A stretch of 64,000 nucleotides of DNA, from positions 485,028-549,027 of the forward strand of contig NZ_JAPVBH010000001.1 in NCBI RefSeq assembly GCF_026967795.1, given 5' to 3'. Shown piece after piece: positions 51,492-60,926 of the stretch. A model generated the notes under the pieces. That model was not told the DNA's origin, made no database searches, and worked only from the letters and a program-made list of their open reading frames with translations. The DNA comes from Modestobacter sp. VKM Ac-2986. Its GTDB lineage: Bacteria > Actinomycetota > Actinomycetes > Mycobacteriales > Geodermatophilaceae. Both the position numbers and the translations under genes were made by a program. The number at the start of each line of letters is the position of its first letter. Position 1 is the stretch's first letter.

Positions 51492-52382
51492 ATGTCCATC
51501 AACGTCACACCCGACACCTCTGCGCCGGTCGGCGCGGCGGACCCCACGACGGTCGCGCTCGCCGACGGCCGGTCCATCCCCAGGGTGGGGCTGGGCGTGC
51601 TGCGCGTCGCCTCCGACGATGCCGCAGCCTCCGTGCGGTCTGCCCTCGAGGCCGGTTACCGGTCCATCGACACGGCCGCCGTCTACGGCAACGAGGAGGG
51701 GGTGGGGCGGGGGATCCGCGAGTCGGGGGTCGACCGGGAGGACGTCTTCCTCACCACGAAGGTCTGGAACACCGACCACGGCTACGAGGAGACGCTCGCG
51801 GCCTTCGACAAGAGCGTCACCCGGCTCGGCGTCGACCACGTGGACCTGTACCTCGTCCACTGGCCGATGGCCCACCTCGGCCGGATCCAGGACACCTGGC
51901 GTGCGCTGTCGGAGATCAAGCGGCAGGGCCGGGCGCGGTCGATCGGGGTGTCGAACTTCCTGGTCAAGCACCTGGAGCTGCTCCGTGCCGAGTTCGACGA
52001 GCAGCCGGTGCTCAACCAGATCGAGCTGCACCCCTGGATGCAGCAGCACGAACTGCGCGCCTACCACCAGGCGCACGCCATCGTCACCGAGGCCTGGAGC
52101 CCGCTCGGGCAGGGGAAGCTGCTGGACGAGCCGGTGCTCGCCGAGATCGGCGTCCGGCACGGCAAGAGCCCGGCCCAGGTCGTCCTGCGCTGGCACCTGG
52201 ACCTGGGCCACGTGGTGATCCCCAAGTCCTCGAACCCCGACCGCATCCGGCAGAACCTCGACGTCCTGGACTTCACGCTGACCGAGGACGAGCACGCGCG
52301 GCTGGCGGCGATGAACCGGGACCACCGCATCGGGACCCATCCGGACACGCCGCCCACCAACGGCCTCCCCGCCGGCCACTGA
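51492..52382 (+). CDS. Aldo/keto reductase
   Basis: A 296-aa NADPH-dependent reductase from ATG 51492. The catalytic tetrad is visible: Asp in SIDTAAVYGNEE with Tyr four residues on, Lys in FLTTKVW, His in LYLVHWPMAH. SIGVSNFLVKHLE and the cofactor motif VVIPKSSNPDRIRQNL complete the AKR family pattern. The open frame extends upstream through the operator, so this ATG is the sensible start. It would reduce or oxidise a sugar or sugar-derived carbonyl in the pathway encoded downstream. Confidence 0.92.
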   Translation: MSINVTPDTSAPVGAADPTTVALADGRSIPRVGLGVLRVASDDAAASVRSALEAGYRSIDTAAVYGNEEGVGRGIRESGVDREDVFLTTKVWNTDHGYEETLAAFDKSVTRLGVDHVDLYLVHWPMAHLGRIQDTWRALSEIKRQGRARSIGVSNFLVKHLELLRAEFDEQPVLNQIELHPWMQQHELRAYHQAHAIVTEAWSPLGQGKLLDEPVLAEIGVRHGKSPAQVVLRWHLDLGHVVIPKSSNPDRIRQNLDVLDFTLTEDEHARLAAMNRDHRIGTHPDTPPTNGLPAGH

Positions 52383-52413
52383 CCGGCCCGTGCGCAGAGA
52401 CCGAGGAGTGGAC

Positions 52414-52467
52414 ATGGACGAGCAGGCAGAGCTGCACGACGCTGCGGCCACCGGGAGTGGGCGATGA
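52414..52467 (+). CDS. Possible 17-aa leader or remnant peptide coupled to the kinase gene
   Basis: ATG 52414, after a good ccgaggag site, opens a 17-codon frame (MDEQAELHDAAATGSGR) whose stop overlaps the kinase start as ATGA. It could be a translational-coupling leader, or the last trace of a deleted gene between reductase and kinase. No homology can be judged at this length. Confidence 0.35.
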   Translation: MDEQAELHDAAATGSGR

Positions 52468-54182
52468 CGCGACTGGTCAATGAGCCGGTGGAGTTCGCCG
52501 CCCAGGCTCTCAGCGGCTTCGCCGGAGCGCACCCCGACCACGTGCTCGCGGTGCCCGGCGGGGTGGTCCGCGCCGGTGAGCCGGCCCGCGGGCAGGTGGC
52601 GATCGTGCTGGGGGGCGGGTCCGGGCACTTCCCTGCCTTCGCGGGGTGGATCGGGCCGGGCCTGGGGCACGGGGCCGCCTGCGGCAACGTGTTCGCGTCC
52701 CCGGCGGAGACGCAGGTGCTCTCCGTCGCCAGGGCCGCGGAGTCGGGTGGGGGCGTGCTGTTCCTCCCCATCAACTACGCCGGCGACATCCTGCACTTCG
52801 GTGCCGCGCGGGACGTGCTGGACGCCGACGGGGTGCCGGCCCGCATGGTGGCCGTCACCGACGACATCGCCTCAGGTGGCGACGGCGAGCACGCGCAGCG
52901 GCGTGGCATCGCCGGCAGCTTCCTGGTGGTCAAGGTGGTCGGTGCGGCCGCCGAGCGCGGCTGTTCGCTGGACGAGGTCGAGCGGATCGCCCGCCGGGCC
53001 AACGAGGCGACACGCTCGTTCGGGGTCGCCTTCTCCGGGTGCACCCTGCCCGGGGCCGACCGTCCGCTCTTCGAGGTGCCCGCCGGGCAGGTGGCGGTGG
53101 GCCTGGGGATCCACGGCGAGCCGGGCATCGCCCAGCGCCCGCTCGGCTCGGCCGACGAGGTCGCGGACCTGGTGGTGGACGGGTTGTTCGACGAGCGCCC
53201 GCCCGAGGCGGGGCGGCGGGTCGCCGTCCTGGTCAACGGCCTCGGTGCCACGAAGTACGACGAGCTCCACGTGGTCTTCGCCCGCGTCGCGGTACGGCTG
53301 GAGCAGGCGGGGATGGTCCTCGTCGCGCCGGTCGTCGGTGAACTGGTCACCAGTCTGGACATGGCCGGTCTCTCGGTGTCGCTGATGTACCTCGACGACG
53401 AGCTCGAGTCGGGCTGGCTGGCCGGTGCGGACACGCCGGCGTTCTCCCGTGGGCCCGCTGCTGCCGCTGCTCCCCGCCGGGTGCTGCAGCCGCAGGAGTC
53501 GCCGGCGGGGTCGGTGTCGGCAGGGTCGCCGGCGTCCCACGCGGTGGCGGTCCGGTTGGTCGGGGCGCTGGCCGGCGCCCGGGCAGCGGTGCTGGCGGAG
53601 GAGTCGGCCCTCGGTGAGCTCGACGCAGTCGCCGGCGACGGGGACCACGGTGCCGGGATGGCCCGGGGGATCACCGCTGCGCTGCGTGCCGCACAGGACG
53701 CGGTGGCTGCCGGCGCCGGCGCCGGCAGCGTGCTCGCCGTGGCGGGCCAGGCGTGGTCCGACGTCGGTGGCGGGACCTCCGGCGCGCTCTGGGGGGCTGC
53801 GCTGCGGGAGGCGGGGCAGGTCGTGGGCGACGAACGTCTGCTCGGCGGGCCGGACCTGCTGGCCGCGGTGGCGGCGTTCCGCGAGTCCGTCCAGGCCCGG
53901 GGCGGAGCGCGCCCGGGTGACAAGACCATGGTCGATGCGCTCGTGCCCTTCGCCGAGGCGCTGCAGGCGGCCGTCGCCGGCGACGCGCCGATGACCGCTG
54001 CCTGGGACGCCGCTGCGACCGCCGCCGATCACGGCGCCAGGAGGACGGCCGGCTACCCGGCCCGGCTGGGGCGTGCGCGTACGCACGGCGCCAGCTCGGT
54101 CGGGACGAGCGACCCGGGTGCCGTCTCGTTCGCCCTGGTCGTCCGCGCTGTCGCGGACGTCCTCGCGGCATCGCCGGAATAG
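52464..54182 (+). CDS. Dihydroxyacetone-kinase family protein, fused DhaK-DhaL (erythrulose kinase-like)
   Basis: A 572-aa ATP-dependent ketose kinase. The DhaK domain (1-330) has LGGGSGHFPAFAGWIG, INYAGDILHFGAARDVL and His217 in GIHGEPG, which binds the substrate carbonyl covalently. A 30-residue linker leads to DhaL (about 360-570) with the ADP-Mg motif AGDGDHGAGMARG (Asp392, Asp394) and VGGGTSGALWG. The variant NYAGDILHFG, instead of the NYTGDxxNF of true DHA kinases, is shared with tetrulose kinases such as erythrulose kinases. Start overlaps the 17-codon frame. Confidence 0.9.
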   Translation: MTRLVNEPVEFAAQALSGFAGAHPDHVLAVPGGVVRAGEPARGQVAIVLGGGSGHFPAFAGWIGPGLGHGAACGNVFASPAETQVLSVARAAESGGGVLFLPINYAGDILHFGAARDVLDADGVPARMVAVTDDIASGGDGEHAQRRGIAGSFLVVKVVGAAAERGCSLDEVERIARRANEATRSFGVAFSGCTLPGADRPLFEVPAGQVAVGLGIHGEPGIAQRPLGSADEVADLVVDGLFDERPPEAGRRVAVLVNGLGATKYDELHVVFARVAVRLEQAGMVLVAPVVGELVTSLDMAGLSVSLMYLDDELESGWLAGADTPAFSRGPAAAAAPRRVLQPQESPAGSVSAGSPASHAVAVRLVGALAGARAAVLAEESALGELDAVAGDGDHGAGMARGITAALRAAQDAVAAGAGAGSVLAVAGQAWSDVGGGTSGALWGAALREAGQVVGDERLLGGPDLLAAVAAFRESVQARGGARPGDKTMVDALVPFAEALQAAVAGDAPMTAAWDAAATAADHGARRTAGYPARLGRARTHGASSVGTSDPGAVSFALVVRAVADVLAASPE

Positions 54183-54195
54183 CGCGTCTCACTAC

Positions 54196-54212
54196 ATGCA
54201 ACGCCGTTGCAC
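54196..54212. promoter_or_regulatory. Candidate IclR operator 2
   Basis: atgcaac-gcc-gttgcac: the half-sites of operator 1 in everted orientation, one mismatch, with the same 3-bp spacer length. It covers the -35 zone of the extended -10 promoter just downstream. Confidence 0.6.
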
Positions 54213-54216
54213 ACGG

Positions 54217-54225
54217 TGATACAGT
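54217..54225 (+). promoter_or_regulatory. Extended -10 promoter of the peptide-type ABC operon
   Basis: TGA-TACAGT is an extended -10 element with no good -35 box, 125 nt before the binding-protein gene. Operator 2 occupies the -35 position, so bound regulator would block polymerase. Confidence 0.45.
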
Positions 54226-54349
54226 TCACATCACGAGGGACGCCGCGAGAGCCCGAGCGACGCCTCGGGCGCAGACCCCACCGCGCACGGTTCGACCACA
54301 CACACTGCCCACTCGGCGCTCTCACGGCGCCGCCGGAAAGAGGACGAGG

Positions 54350-55909
54350 ATGAAGTCAACGACGAGTTCATCACCGCTGAACCGAGCCCTTCGTGGCGTC
54401 GGAGCAGCCGTGTCGGCGGGGTTGCTGATGATGACGGCAGCCTGTGGCGGGGGCGCAGGCGCGGACGCCGCGGGGGCGCCGAGCACGGTGTCGATCGGTT
54501 ACGCCTACGCGCCCGAGACGTTCGACCCCATGTACGCCAACGCCGGGGCCCAGGTCAGCGCACACATGCACGCGATCTACGGCGCCCTCATCGAGCGCGA
54601 CGCCCAGGGTGTCGAACGCCCCGGCATGGCCGAGTCGTGGGAGTGGGAGGACGCCCAGACGCTGCGTTTCGACCTCCGGCCCGGCGTGAAGTTCACCGAT
54701 GGCGAGGACTACGACGCCGAGGCGGTCAAGAAGTGGCTCGACTACGGCCGCACGGCCGAGGACACGCCCTACAGCAACCTCGACGCCATCGAGAACGTGG
54801 TGGTCGTCGACCCGCTGACGGTCCGGCTGGAGCTCAGTCGCCCCGACCCGCGCCTGACCAAGTTCTTCGTCGGGCACATGGGGGCGGTGCCCAGCCCCGC
54901 GGCACTGGACTCCGGTGACCTCGGCATCCACCCGGTCGGTGCCGGCCCCTACACGCTGGACGAGGGGCGGACGACCACCGACAACACGTACACGTACGTG
55001 AAGAACCCCGACTACTGGGACGCAGCCCGCTTCGACCACGACGAGCTGGTCATCAAGATCTACACCGACGCGAACGCCATGTACAACGCGCTGGTCTCCG
55101 GTCAGGTCGACGTCGGGTACGGCAACGGCAGCAACTTCGCCGCCGCCCAGTCGACGGACCTCGAGGTCTTCTCCCAGCCGCAGAACGCCAACGGGATCGC
55201 GCTGTACGACCTCGCGGGCGCCAACGTCCCCGCCCTGGCCAGCAAGGAGGTCCGGCAGGCCCTGAACTGGGCCGTCGACCGGAAGACCATCATCGACACG
55301 GTCTTCCAGGGCCAGGGGACGCCGAGCGCGCTCGCCTTCACCCCGGGCAGTGGCCCGGGCTACGACGAGTCCCTCCTGGACCACTACGGCTACGACCCGG
55401 CGAAGGCCAAGAGCCTGCTCGCCCAGGGTGGCTACCCCGACGGGTTCTCCTTCTCGGCCGTCACGCTGTCGAAGGACCAGCCGATGGCCGAGGCCGTCGC
55501 CGGCTACCTGGGTGAGGTCGGCGTCCAGATGGAGCTCATCGTCCGGCCCCCGGGCGAGACGGCCAACACCGACATCGGCAAGTACGACGCGGCAGCGGTC
55601 GCGCTCGGTCTGGCGGACTCCTTCGCGACGCCGCCCAACCTCTGGCTCGGCCCGGCGACCGCCAACAACCAGCGCGGCTTCGAGGCACCGGAGATCCGGG
55701 CGCTCTACGACAAGGCCGTCATGACCACCGGCGAGGAGCAGGCGGCGCTGATGGACGACATCGCCGCCGCGGCCGTCGAGGGCGCGTACAGCGTGCAGGT
55801 GGGCTACGTGAACTCCCTGACCTACTACGACCCGGACAAGGTCACCAACATCATGGTGCTCCCGGGACACGGTGGTCCGTACATCCTCGAGGGCCTCGAC
55901 AAGCCCTGA
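54350..55909 (+). CDS. Peptide/opine-type ABC transporter substrate-binding lipoprotein (family 5)
   Basis: A 519-aa SBP family 5 lipoprotein from ATG 54350 after aggacgagg. The signal peptide ends in lipobox MTAAC (Cys about 32). The fold shows YAPETFDPMYANAGAQV, ALIERDAQGVERPGMAESWE, LRPGVKFTDGEDYDAEAVKK and VGAGPYTLDEG, the standard DppA/OppA landmarks. Family members bind peptides, nickel, or oligosaccharides and sugar acids; in this gene neighbourhood a sugar-derived ligand is likelier than a peptide. Confidence 0.93.
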   Translation: MKSTTSSSPLNRALRGVGAAVSAGLLMMTAACGGGAGADAAGAPSTVSIGYAYAPETFDPMYANAGAQVSAHMHAIYGALIERDAQGVERPGMAESWEWEDAQTLRFDLRPGVKFTDGEDYDAEAVKKWLDYGRTAEDTPYSNLDAIENVVVVDPLTVRLELSRPDPRLTKFFVGHMGAVPSPAALDSGDLGIHPVGAGPYTLDEGRTTTDNTYTYVKNPDYWDAARFDHDELVIKIYTDANAMYNALVSGQVDVGYGNGSNFAAAQSTDLEVFSQPQNANGIALYDLAGANVPALASKEVRQALNWAVDRKTIIDTVFQGQGTPSALAFTPGSGPGYDESLLDHYGYDPAKAKSLLAQGGYPDGFSFSAVTLSKDQPMAEAVAGYLGEVGVQMELIVRPPGETANTDIGKYDAAAVALGLADSFATPPNLWLGPATANNQRGFEAPEIRALYDKAVMTTGEEQAALMDDIAAAAVEGAYSVQVGYVNSLTYYDPDKVTNIMVLPGHGGPYILEGLDKP

Positions 55910-55987
55910 CCGCTCACGGCACGAGGTGTCGGCGGCTCCCGCCAGGTGGCGGGGCCGCCGGCACCTCCCGCACAGGATCGAGCCCTC

Positions 55988-56923
55988 ATGCGGTACCTGC
56001 TCACGCGGCTGGCCTACGCCCTCCCCATGTTGTTCGGGGTGTCGTCCCTGGCCTTCCTGCTGCTCAACCTGCTCCCCAACGACATCGCCCAGATCAAGGC
56101 CGGCGAGGACGCCACGCCGCAGCGGATCGCCGAGATCCGGGCCGGCCTCGGGCTCGACCGGCCGGTGCTGGAGCGCTACTGGGACTGGCTCAGCTCCGTG
56201 CTCCGCGGTGACCTGGGCGAGTCCTGGCACAACGGGCAGCAGGTGGTCGACGGCATCCTCGCCACGGCGCCGGTGACCCTGTCCATGGTCGTGCTGTCCC
56301 TGCTGCTGTCGCTCCTGGTGGGGGTGCCGATCGGGGTCGTGGCCGCAGTCCGCGGAGGAGTGCTGGACCGTGTCCTGGTCAGTTCGGCGGTCGTCGCACT
56401 TGCCGTGCCGAACTTCTGGCTCGCGCTGCTCATGGTGTACGTCTTCGCACTCAGCCTCGGCATCGTCCCCGCGACCGGCTACGTGCCCCTGGACGTCGAC
56501 CCCGGGCAGTGGGTGCTCCACCTGGTGCTGCCGGTCATCGCCGTCGCGTCGGTGGCGGTCTCCGCGATCGCCCGGCAGACGCGCTCGGCGATGCTGGAGA
56601 ACCTCGACCGGGACTACGTGCGCACGCTGCGGGCCACCGGCATCGGCGAGTGGTCGGTCGTCTACAAGCACGCGCTCAAGAACGCCGGCGTCCCGATCCT
56701 CACGACGCTGGGCATCCAGTTCGTCAACCTCTCCGGCGGCTCGATCATCGTCGAACAGGTCTTCGCCGTCCCCGGCCTGGGCCAGTACACGATGACCGCG
56801 CTCGCCCGCAACGACGTCCCGGTCGTGCTCGGCGTGCTCGTCGTGACCGCGATCGCCGTCGTCCTCATCAACCTCGTGGTCGACCTGTTGAACTCGGCCG
56901 TCAACCCGAAGGTGCGCGCATGA
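55988..56923 (+). CDS. ABC transporter permease, DppB type
   Basis: A 311-aa permease from ATG 55988 with the DppB layout: an N-terminal span (RYLLTRLAYALPMLFGVSSL), a periplasmic loop, GDLGESWHNGQQV, and five further spans. The ATPase-coupling EAA loop is YVRTLRATGIGEWSVVYKHALKNA (about 216-239). It pairs with the permease half of the downstream fused protein; the genes overlap by 4 nt (ATGA). Confidence 0.94.
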   Translation: MRYLLTRLAYALPMLFGVSSLAFLLLNLLPNDIAQIKAGEDATPQRIAEIRAGLGLDRPVLERYWDWLSSVLRGDLGESWHNGQQVVDGILATAPVTLSMVVLSLLLSLLVGVPIGVVAAVRGGVLDRVLVSSAVVALAVPNFWLALLMVYVFALSLGIVPATGYVPLDVDPGQWVLHLVLPVIAVASVAVSAIARQTRSAMLENLDRDYVRTLRATGIGEWSVVYKHALKNAGVPILTTLGIQFVNLSGGSIIVEQVFAVPGLGQYTMTALARNDVPVVLGVLVVTAIAVVLINLVVDLLNSAVNPKVRA

Positions 56924-58911
56924 GCATCGAGCTCGCCACCGAGACCGCCGGGGGACCCGGCGACACCTCGCCCGTGCCGGTCCGCCACCGCTCGCACGCG
57001 GTCGCGCGGCTGCTCCGCCGGCCAGGGGCGGTGCTGTGCCTGAGCTGGGTCGTCCTGGTCTTCGTCGCCAGCTGCGTCTTCCGGCTCCTCGACCTCGGTC
57101 GGCCGCTGGAGCAGAAGCTCATCGACTCGTACCAGTCGCCCAGCGGTGACCACCTGTTGGGCACGGACATGCTCGGTCGCGACGTGCTCGCCCGGCTGCT
57201 CTACGGCGGCTGGGAGACCCTGGCCGGGGCGGCCGTCGCGGTGGCCATCGCCATCGTGCTGGGCACGGTGCTCGGCCTGGCCGCGGGCTACGTCGGCCGG
57301 GCGGTCGACACGGTCGTCAACTGGCTGCAGGACATCCTGATCACCCTGCCGACCATCCTCGTGCTGCTCGCGGTGGCCACCGTGCTGGGCAACAACGTCT
57401 GGGCCGCCATGATCGTGCTGGGCGTGCTGATGTCAGCGACGTTCATCCGGCTGGTGCGCGCCTCGACCCTCGCCGTGCGGGAGGAGCTCTACGTCGACGC
57501 GGCGAAGGTCGCCGGCCTGTCGACCGCCCGCATCCTCGCGCGGCACGTGCTGCCCAACGCCATGGCACCGGTGCTCATCCAGGGCTCCGCTGCCCTGGGC
57601 GCGGCCCTCGTCGTCCAGGCGGGGCTCGGCTTCCTCGGCCTCGGTGCGCCACCGCCGGTCCCCAGCTGGGGCGGGATGATCGCCGAGGCCGCCAACGCCA
57701 TGAGCATCCAGCCATGGCTGCTCGTCCCGTCCGGCGGGATGATCATCCTCACGGTCCTGGCACTCAACCTGCTGGGCGACTACCTGCGCGACGAGCTGTA
57801 CGCCTCCCGGACGACGTCCCCCGAGCACGCCCGCCGGCGTCCGGCTCGGGGCCCCCAGCAGGCTCCGGTGGGGGTCCCCGAGGCCGGGCCCGACGCGCTG
57901 GTCGCGGTCCGCGACCTGACGGTGTCCTTCCCGGTCGGCGACCGGCTCGTGCCCGTCGTCAGCGGGATCTCGTTCACCGTGCGTCGCGGCGAGGTCGTCG
58001 GGCTGGTGGGGGAGTCCGGCTGCGGCAAGACGATGACCGGCCTGTCGCTCATCGGGCTCGTCCCCGAGCCGGGCGTCGTCACCGGCCGGATGCAGGTGGC
58101 CGGGCACGCGGTGGACGCCGGCCCGCGCTCGTTCCGTGGCCTGCGCGGCACCAGGATCGCGCTCATCTCCCAGGAGCCCATGGTCGCCCTCGACCCGTCG
58201 TTCACGGTGGGCAGCCTGCTCACCGAGGCGCTGCGGTCGCACGGCCGCAACCGGGCCGACGCCCGCACCCGGGCCCGGGAACTCCTGGAGCTGGTGGGCA
58301 TCCCGCGGATCGAGGACGTGCTGCGGTCCTATCCGCACCAGCTGTCGGGGGGCATGGCGCAACGCGTCGCGATCGCGCTGGCCATCAGCGGTGACCCGGA
58401 GCTGCTCATCGCCGACGAACCGACCACGGCGCTGGACGTCACGGTCCAGGCCGAGATCCTCGACCTGCTGCGTGACCTGCAGCAGCGGCTCGGCATGGGC
58501 CTGCTCCTCATCACCCACGACCTCGGGGTCGTGGCCGACATCTGCACGCGGGTGATCGTCATGTACGCCGGTGAGATCGTCGAGGAGGCGCCGGTCGGCC
58601 AGCTGTTCGACCAGCCGCGGATGCCCTACACCCGGGCGCTGATGGCCTCGACGCCCGTGCTGGACGTGGTGCAGGAGCTGCACGGGATCCCGGGCACGGT
58701 GCCGTTGCCGGCGGCCTGGCCCGACCACTGCCGGTTCGCCGCCCGGTGCGACCTCGTCGTCGATCGTTGCCGCAGCGGGCCGGTGCCCCTCGAACCGGTG
58801 GCTGTCGGCCACGAGGTCCGGTGCGTCCGGTCCGCCGAGCTCGCGCTGACACCGGCCACCGTGTCGCTCGAGACGCCGGCCGTGCGCCGCCAGCCGGTGG
58901 GTGGTCGGTGA
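56920..58911 (+). CDS. Fused ABC permease-ATPase (DppC-DppD type)
   Basis: A 663-aa natural fusion. Residues 1-295 form a DppC permease: a first span near 38-56, [20 protein letters not shown] (81-100), five more spans and an EAA loop at 191-213. About 30 residues of Arg/Pro/Ser-rich linker follow. Residues 327-650 form a DppD ATPase with Walker A GESGCGKT (364-371), signature LSGGMAQR, Walker B LLIADEP and the C-terminal Cys motif [16 protein letters not shown]. Usually these are two proteins. No frameshift or stop separates them. Confidence 0.93.
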   Translation: MSIELATETAGGPGDTSPVPVRHRSHAVARLLRRPGAVLCLSWVVLVFVASCVFRLLDLGRPLEQKLIDSYQSPSGDHLLGTDMLGRDVLARLLYGGWETLAGAAVAVAIAIVLGTVLGLAAGYVGRAVDTVVNWLQDILITLPTILVLLAVATVLGNNVWAAMIVLGVLMSATFIRLVRASTLAVREELYVDAAKVAGLSTARILARHVLPNAMAPVLIQGSAALGAALVVQAGLGFLGLGAPPPVPSWGGMIAEAANAMSIQPWLLVPSGGMIILTVLALNLLGDYLRDELYASRTTSPEHARRRPARGPQQAPVGVPEAGPDALVAVRDLTVSFPVGDRLVPVVSGISFTVRRGEVVGLVGESGCGKTMTGLSLIGLVPEPGVVTGRMQVAGHAVDAGPRSFRGLRGTRIALISQEPMVALDPSFTVGSLLTEALRSHGRNRADARTRARELLELVGIPRIEDVLRSYPHQLSGGMAQRVAIALAISGDPELLIADEPTTALDVTVQAEILDLLRDLQQRLGMGLLLITHDLGVVADICTRVIVMYAGEIVEEAPVGQLFDQPRMPYTRALMASTPVLDVVQELHGIPGTVPLPAAWPDHCRFAARCDLVVDRCRSGPVPLEPVAVGHEVRCVRSAELALTPATVSLETPAVRRQPVGGR

Positions 58912-60002
58912 TGGCCCACCAGGCGGTCGAGGGTCTCCCGGGCACCGACCGGGCGGGCGCCCCCGCGGCGCTCCTGCAGATCGAGGACCTCGCGGTCGAC
59001 TACCGGCTGCGCGGCCGGCGGACCTTCCGTGCCATCGACGGGGTGAGCGTGTCGGTGCAGCCCGGGGAGACGGTCGGGCTCGTCGGCGAGTCCGGCTCCG
59101 GCAAGTCGACCATCGGACGGGCGGTGCTCGGGCTGGCCAAGACGGCTGCCGGCTCGATCGAGTTCCAGGGCCACGAGATCAGCGGGCTGTCCCGTCGACG
59201 CCGGGCCGCCCTCGCCGGTGACCTGCAGGTCGTCTTCCAGGACCCGTACAGCTCGCTGAACCCGGCCCTGACCATCGGGCAGATCCTGCGCGAGCCCCTG
59301 CAGGTGCGCAGGAAGCTCTCCGCCCGGGAGGCCCAGGCGGTGGTGGTCGACCTGCTGACGCGCGTCGCGCTCCCGGCGGACGCGGCCGACCGCTACCCGG
59401 GTTCCTTCTCGGGTGGTCAGCGGCAGCGGATCGCCATCGCCCGGGCCCTGTCGGTGGGCGCCCGGCTCATCGTGTGCGACGAGAGCGTCAGTGCCCTGGA
59501 CGTCTCCACCCAGGCGCAGGTCCTCGCCCTCCTGCAGCGGTTGCAGGCCGAGCTCGGGGTCGCGTACCTGTTCATCTCCCACGACATCGCGGTGGTGCAG
59601 CACCTGTCCGACCGGGTGGTGGTGCTCTACCGGGGCCGGGTCATGGAGCAGGGACCGGCGGACCGGGTGTGCTCCACCCCGCTGCACCCCTACACCCGGC
59701 TGCTCCTGGACGCCGCTCCGGTCCCGCACCCGGAGCTGCAGCGGCGCAAGCGGGAGGCGCGGCTGGCCACGGCGGCCGCCGTGCCGACCGCGGTCGCCGC
59801 AGCCGGCGCGACCGGGTCGGTACCGGTCACCGCGGACGCTTGCCCCTTCGCCGCGCGGTGCCCGTTCGCCGAACAGGTCTGCACCCAGCGGCGGCCGGCC
59901 CTGACCGGCATGGCGGGTGTGCAGGTCCAGTGCCATCTGTACGACGAGACCTCCGGGCACACGCGTGCCGGGACGGTCGACCCGGCCATCGGCATCCGAT
60001 GA
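58911..60002 (+). CDS. ABC transporter ATP-binding protein, DppF type
   Basis: A 363-aa ATPase from ATG 58911, sharing one base with the previous stop (TGATG). Walker A GESGSGKST (59-67), QVVFQDPYSSLNP as Q-loop, SFSGGQRQRIAIARAL, Walker B LIVCDES and FISHD are intact. The C-terminal oligopeptide-transporter region ends in the Cys motif ACPFAARCPFAEQVC. It forms the heterodimeric motor with the ATPase half of the fused protein. Confidence 0.94.
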   Translation: MAHQAVEGLPGTDRAGAPAALLQIEDLAVDYRLRGRRTFRAIDGVSVSVQPGETVGLVGESGSGKSTIGRAVLGLAKTAAGSIEFQGHEISGLSRRRRAALAGDLQVVFQDPYSSLNPALTIGQILREPLQVRRKLSAREAQAVVVDLLTRVALPADAADRYPGSFSGGQRQRIAIARALSVGARLIVCDESVSALDVSTQAQVLALLQRLQAELGVAYLFISHDIAVVQHLSDRVVVLYRGRVMEQGPADRVCSTPLHPYTRLLLDAAPVPHPELQRRKREARLATAAAVPTAVAAAGATGSVPVTADACPFAARCPFAEQVCTQRRPALTGMAGVQVQCHLYDETSGHTRAGTVDPAIGIR

Positions 60003-60058
60003 CGGGGACGGAGCCGGTCGCCACCGTGTCGACCGGATCGACGGAGGGAGAACAGACG

Positions 60059-60883
60059 ATGCGCATCGAGCCGGAGGCCTCACTGCTGGAGGCGATGACA
60101 CCCGAGTGGACCGGTGAGCGCTTCGCCAACGGGCGGCCCCGGGTGGGCGACGACCTGCTCGACCGGCTCCGCGGGATCACCGTCGAGCAGGCCTGGAAGC
60201 CGCTCAAGCACGCCGGGTACCACCACCAGTTCGTCGGTGGCTGGCAGGAGACCAACCCGGGCAAGGCCTTCGTCGGCCGGGCGGTCACCGCACAGTTCCT
60301 GCCCTACCGGCCCGACTTCGACGCCGTGGTGCTGGACGCCGGTCGGCGTGAGCAGCGATCGGGTGGCGCGGTCGTCAAGCAGAACTGGTGGGTCGTGGAG
60401 AGCCTCGAGCACGGCGACGTCATGGTCGTGGACATGTTCGGCAAGATCGAGCACGGCACCTTCATCGGTGACAACCTGGCGACCGCGGTCGCCACTCGGA
60501 CCGGGACCGGTGCCGTCATCCAGGGCGGCATCCGGGACGCCCAGGGCATCGCCGAGATGTCCTCGATCAACATCCTCCACCAGGGGTCGCACCCCACCGG
60601 GATCGGTGACGTCACGATCGCGGGCCTCAACACCCCGATCCGCCTCGGCGGCGTGACCGTGCTCCCCGGGGACGTCGTGCTCGCCACCCCCGCCGGGGTC
60701 AGCATCATCCCCCCGCACCTCGCCGAGGCGGTCGCCGTCCACAGCGAGGACACCCAGCAGCGCGACGTCTTCGGCAAGTCCCGTCTGGCCGAGCGGGTCT
60801 ACACCAGCGCCGACATCGACGTCCCGGAGTGGGGCCCGGAGGTCCAGGCGGACTTCGAGCAGTGGTGCCTCGCCCGCCAGTGA
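60059..60883 (+). CDS. RraA family protein (4-hydroxy-4-methyl-2-oxoglutarate aldolase/decarboxylase fold)
   Basis: A 274-aa RraA-fold protein. ATG 60059 is preferred for its GGAGGGAG site 8 nt upstream; ATG 59999, overlapping the previous gene, is the alternative. GDNLATAVATRTGTGAVIQG then GIRD (Arg159, Asp160) form the metal/oxoacid site of class II pyruvate aldolases of the HMG/CHA type. It is longer than plain RraA (about 160 aa). Beside an acid-sugar dehydratase it likely cleaves or decarboxylates a 2-oxo acid, or is a related sugar-acid lyase. Confidence 0.85.
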   Translation: MRIEPEASLLEAMTPEWTGERFANGRPRVGDDLLDRLRGITVEQAWKPLKHAGYHHQFVGGWQETNPGKAFVGRAVTAQFLPYRPDFDAVVLDAGRREQRSGGAVVKQNWWVVESLEHGDVMVVDMFGKIEHGTFIGDNLATAVATRTGTGAVIQGGIRDAQGIAEMSSINILHQGSHPTGIGDVTIAGLNTPIRLGGVTVLPGDVVLATPAGVSIIPPHLAEAVAVHSEDTQQRDVFGKSRLAERVYTSADIDVPEWGPEVQADFEQWCLARQ

Positions 60884-60926
60884 CCCTTCCTGCCCCGAAG
60901 CCGCCCACGATCCAGACGAGGACACA

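Noticed and set aside
54371-56671. A 766-codon leftward open frame across the binding protein and DppB genes
   Set aside because: It is the antisense shadow of two clear transporter genes and has no domain pattern of its own.
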